Assembly: GCA_031254105.1 (NCBI GenBank)
Contig: JAIRVB010000049.1
Coordinates: 48,706-112,705 of the forward strand
From: Chitinispirillales bacterium
GTDB taxonomy: Bacteria; Fibrobacterota; Chitinivibrionia; Chitinivibrionales; Chitinispirillaceae
DNA: 64,000 nt
Reading direction: 5' to 3'
This document shows positions 61,494 to 64,000 of this stretch, one piece after another. Positions within the stretch are counted from its first letter, which is position 1, and every line of letters begins with the position of its first letter. Position numbers and translations under genes: made by a program. Below the pieces are notes generated by a model. That model did no database searches. It was not told the DNA's origin and worked only from the letters and a program-made list of their open reading frames with translations.

Positions 61494-62600
61494 TTATTTG
61501 TACATTAATTGTTTTACATATCCCGATACAAGAAAATCCTCACCCAAAGACCGGTGGTTGATTTTTTCGAGATTCAGACAATTTGATACAGGCAATCCTC
61601 GCGAAAAAAGCAGGCTTTCTTTGCCTTTACCAAAAATTTTGTTACCGTAAAACAGATGTACTTTGTTGACAAAACCATGTTCAAGAAAACTGCTTGCCAG
61701 CCGCTGACCTCCTTCAATAAAGATGCTTGTGATGGACTCCGCGTACGCCATGTCAAGAAAAGCGTTGATGCTTTCGCTATAGTTAAGTGACGCCGTATAC
61801 CAGAATTCAAGATTATCCTTACTGCTTATACGCTTTACATTTCCGCTGTCCCTGAGAACGACAATACTTCTTGTTTCATGAGAGTTGGTGAAAAAATAAC
61901 TGTCTTGCGGAATATCCGTATCAGAGGAAAAAACAATACGTGCCGGAAAATAAGTTTTTCCGCAGCGGGCGGTAAGCCTGGGATTGTCATGCAGGAGGGT
62001 GTTTTTACCCACTGCTATTGCGCTGTGGCACCGCCTTAATTCCTGAACAAAGCGGCGGGATTGCGCGGATGTGATCCACCTGGAGGCGTTTTGATCATCG
62101 GCGACGCGGCCGTCCAGAGTCATCGCAAGTTTGAGAGTTATCCAGGGGCGTTTTTGGGTTATTGACCAGAAAAAATCTTCGTTGATAATAACAGCTTCAT
62201 TCTTAAGTAAACCGGACTCTACGATTATCCCATGCGATTTTAGCTGCCGCATCCCTTTGCCGCCAACTAATGGGTTAGGGTCTTTTACCGCCGTCACCAC
62301 TTTTTTTATTCCGGCCTTTATAATCTCATCTGTACACGGGGGGGTGCGCCCGAAGTGTGAGCAGGGTTCAAGGGTAACGTAGAGCGTACCTCCCCGCGCT
62401 GCCGCGCCGGCTTTTTTGAGAGCGTTCTTTTCCGCATGCGGGCCGCCGTATACGCCGGTTGCTCCTTCGCCCGCGGCTTTGCCTTCGGCGGTAACAACAA
62501 CCGCGCCTACAGCCGGATTGGGGAATGTTCTTCCTTTGGCCGCGCGGGCAAGCTCTAAAGCCCTGAGCATGAAATTTTTATCTGATTCTGAAAAAGTCAT
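61494..62600 (-). CDS. ribD: Bifunctional riboflavin biosynthesis deaminase/reductase RibD
   Basis: This 368-aa enzyme has an N-terminal cytidine-deaminase-like domain, with zinc ligands in YGGPHAEKNAL and LEPCSHFGRTPPC. The C-terminal reductase domain contains RPWITLKLAMTLDGRVAD and IFIEGGQRLASSFLEHG. It performs the second and third steps from GTP to lumazine. Both active sites look intact. ribE and ribBA are not adjacent. It starts with ATG at 62600. Confidence 0.95.
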   Translation of the reverse strand: MTFSESDKNFMLRALELARAAKGRTFPNPAVGAVVVTAEGKAAGEGATGVYGGPHAEKNALKKAGAAARGGTLYVTLEPCSHFGRTPPCTDEIIKAGIKKVVTAVKDPNPLVGGKGMRQLKSHGIIVESGLLKNEAVIINEDFFWSITQKRPWITLKLAMTLDGRVADDQNASRWITSAQSRRFVQELRRCHSAIAVGKNTLLHDNPRLTARCGKTYFPARIVFSSDTDIPQDSYFFTNSHETRSIVVLRDSGNVKRISSKDNLEFWYTASLNYSESINAFLDMAYAESITSIFIEGGQRLASSFLEHGFVNKVHLFYGNKIFGKGKESLLFSRGLPVSNCLNLEKINHRSLGEDFLVSGYVKQLMYK

Positions 62601-62748
62601 ATTAAAATATCATATTTATAACCCGAACCTGAGGTATAATGAAACTTCCATGATGATGTTAACTAAAATTTCATTAAATGCCTGTTATATTATAAAATAA
62701 TTTATTCTCAGATAAACACAATAGAAACGGCAAAAAGTATGAGAACGC

Positions 62749-63255
62749 TTAGCGCGAAGCTTTAATATTCCCGCTTAACAAGAAATCCGCAACATGCATT
62801 GTCTTAACCCACTGAACGTTTCCGCTCGCGAATTCATCTGTCCGTGATACATATTTCGGGTAATTATTATGAATGTCAAGAAGTCTATCATACTCTCTTT
62901 CCCCCCCGTTTCTTTGCGGTCAATCTGCTGCATAACTTGAATGTACAGTTTTTTCTCTTGTTTTACAGCCACAAAATCAATTTCGGCAGTTTCAATTTTT
63001 CCAATACTGACCTCATAACCTCGCCTCAGAAGTTCAAGGCATATAAGATTCTCAAGCATAGCTGCAACGCTGTCCGGCGTATAGCCCAAAACACTATAAC
63101 GAAATGCGGGATCGCTCAGATAAAACTTTTGCTGCGTCTTTAATATTTCTTTGTCGGTAATGTCATATCTGGAGCAGCGGTTCAGAATAAACGCGCTTTC
63201 TAACTTGCTCAAAATAAGCCATAATTTTTTTGATATAGGCAGGTCTTGGAATCAT
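62749..63255 (-). pseudogene. AAA+ ATPase with DUF4143 domain, internally deleted and frameshifted
   Basis: From ATG at 63255 the frame reads MIPRPAYIKKIMAYFEQ, the usual start of these ATPases. After 14 codons a different frame supplies only the C-terminal DUF4143 part (KLESAFILNRCSRYDITDKE, KFYLSDPAFRYSVLGYTPDS, IDFVAVKQEKKLYIQVMQQI). At a run of seven G (reverse strand, near 62905-62911) the frame shifts again, and the expected tail YDRLLDIHNNYPKYV, HVADFLLSGNIK continues to a stop at 62749. The ATPase core is deleted. The G-run could be sequencing error or phase variation, but the deletion is not. Confidence 0.8.
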
Positions 63256-63269
63256 ATAAAACACCTTTT

Positions 63270-63749
63270 CTAAGATTTTCGTGCACTATACTTTACAGAA
63301 ACTCCAATACCATACGATTTAGATATTTTATCTTCGTTGTGAATGTGATACTCTATTCCTGCCAATACATAGTAATGCACCTGTTTAAAACGCCCTGCGT
63401 TTAGTTTTAAATGGGAGTGAAAACCAGTCGGCATACCAAAATGAATGCCTAACGATTGCGCAAATGATATATACTGTGTTGTGGGTAGATTTGCTTCTAA
63501 ACCATAAATAAAAGACAAATTATCGTAGCCGTACATAGCAAGTCCTGCGTAACGTGAAAAAGTATGATCCGGATTAGACATGCGTTTTACAGTAAATCCC
63601 CTGGTAACGAGATTTGAAGCATCTGTAACGTAGATTTCCGTCAAGTAAGCTCTTTTATATTTAGTAAAGTATTCCTGTGAATAAGTTGTTTTAAATAAAA
63701 TAATTATAGCTGTCAATACTATATATCTGTAAACATTACTGGGAACCAT
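63270..63749 (-). CDS. Small exported beta-rich protein, possible outer-membrane barrel
   Basis: This 159-aa protein has an N-terminal signal (IVLTAIIILFKTTYS) and a body of alternating strands with aromatic residues (RYAGLAMYGYDNLSFIYGLE, LGIHFGMPTGFHSHLKLNAG, HYYVLAGIEYHI). It ends GIGVSVKYSARKS. The pattern is that of an 8-stranded outer-membrane barrel, but I cannot name a family. It lacks the PagL HxSN motif seen at 5912-6442. It starts with ATG at 63749. Confidence 0.5.
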   Translation of the reverse strand: MVPSNVYRYIVLTAIIILFKTTYSQEYFTKYKRAYLTEIYVTDASNLVTRGFTVKRMSNPDHTFSRYAGLAMYGYDNLSFIYGLEANLPTTQYISFAQSLGIHFGMPTGFHSHLKLNAGRFKQVHYYVLAGIEYHIHNEDKISKSYGIGVSVKYSARKS

Positions 63750-63870
63750 TAACTAAACCCCTTTGAGTAAATTTTATACAGTTAATAAATAACTATCGAA
63801 TGGTCATGCACATATTATGTTGGTTACTAAAACCGTTTTTCCAATGGTACAAAGATGAACTAAACAAAGT

Positions 63871-64000
63871 TTATCTCTTTAAACCGCGTTTACGTTTAAG
63901 GGTATCCAGTTCTCTTTCCATTCTAAAAAACTCGTTTTTATAACCAGGAATTTCTCTCATCCACTTCTCATGGTCAGGACGAGCTTTCCATTCTTTTAAC
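63871..64000 (-). CDS. C-terminal end of an unidentified gene (5' part beyond window)
   Basis: The reverse strand from the window end reads 42 codons: LKEWKARPDHEKWMREIPGY, then KNEFFRMERELDTLKRKRGL, and a TAA at 63871-63873. It is strongly charged and helical. The clean stop and codon use suggest a real gene tail. No family is recognisable from this part. Confidence 0.45.
   Translation of the reverse strand, partial: LKEWKARPDHEKWMREIPGYKNEFFRMERELDTLKRKRGLKR

Overview
The window reads as a chromosomal segment from a Gram-negative, outer-membrane bacterium of moderate GC content. It carries TolC/RND efflux, a Wzi-like barrel, a PagL-like lipid A enzyme, several lipoproteins and a MraY/WecA-type transferase. 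The lineage is inference only. A decayed fragment that ends like the Fibrobacter succinogenes major paralogous (FISUMP) domain, together with the gene mix, points to Fibrobacterota or a relative. No rRNA and one tRNA-Lys were found.

Layout. 1-4.6 kb: end of a zeta-toxin-like ATPase, uvrC, a small-molecule kinase and a YihY membrane protein. 4.6-7.9 kb: accessory strip with a small HTH protein, a truncated CsgG-like protein, a PagL-like deacylase, an orphan HigA-type antitoxin with a clear promoter/operator, and an MNT/HEPN pair (HEPN frameshifted) between two 79-bp direct repeats. 7.9-14.3 kb: htpX, an MBL-fold hydrolase and the mfd-lipA operon. 14.4-20.8 kb: a decayed accessory island ending at tRNA-Lys, with VapBC remains, a type IIL restriction-modification gene lacking its target-recognition region, a translationally coupled unknown gene, a RhuM remnant, and a tandemly duplicated two-gene cassette of unknown function. 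21-29 kb: a PQQ-type sugar dehydrogenase lipoprotein, two paralogous antiporter-EIIA fusions and two TPR proteins. 29-37 kb: the dprA-ftsB-like-DUF502-recO operon, a P-type ATPase fragment coupled to thiS and a ThiF-like E1, and the cysteine desulfurase-nadA operon. 36.9-37.15 kb: a possible structured RNA. 37-48 kb: a winged-helix protein, clpB, a large hairpin element, and a tetR-tolC-MFP-RND efflux operon. 48-55.4 kb: dnaK, more toxin-antitoxin and response-regulator debris, and secDF behind a duplicated leader hairpin. 55.4-57.4 kb: an encapsulin nanocompartment with its ferritin-like cargo, sharing a Fur-like box with a divergent DUF302 gene. 57.4-64 kb: a membrane-anchored degenerate receiver protein, envelope polysaccharide genes, ribD, an internally deleted DUF4143 ATPase and the end of another gene.

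Housekeeping operons are compact, with 4-nt or longer overlaps. Accessory strips show frameshifts, internal deletions and repeats. Three dispersed intergenic repeat families are visible: GGGCGGC palindromes, AAATAATAATGCAGAA inverted repeats, and single large hairpin or tandem elements. The most attractive functional units are the encapsulin locus, the tandem 78 aa + 183 aa cassette, the gene coupled to the truncated restriction-modification protein, the ATPase-fragment/ThiS/ThiF operon and the candidate RNA.
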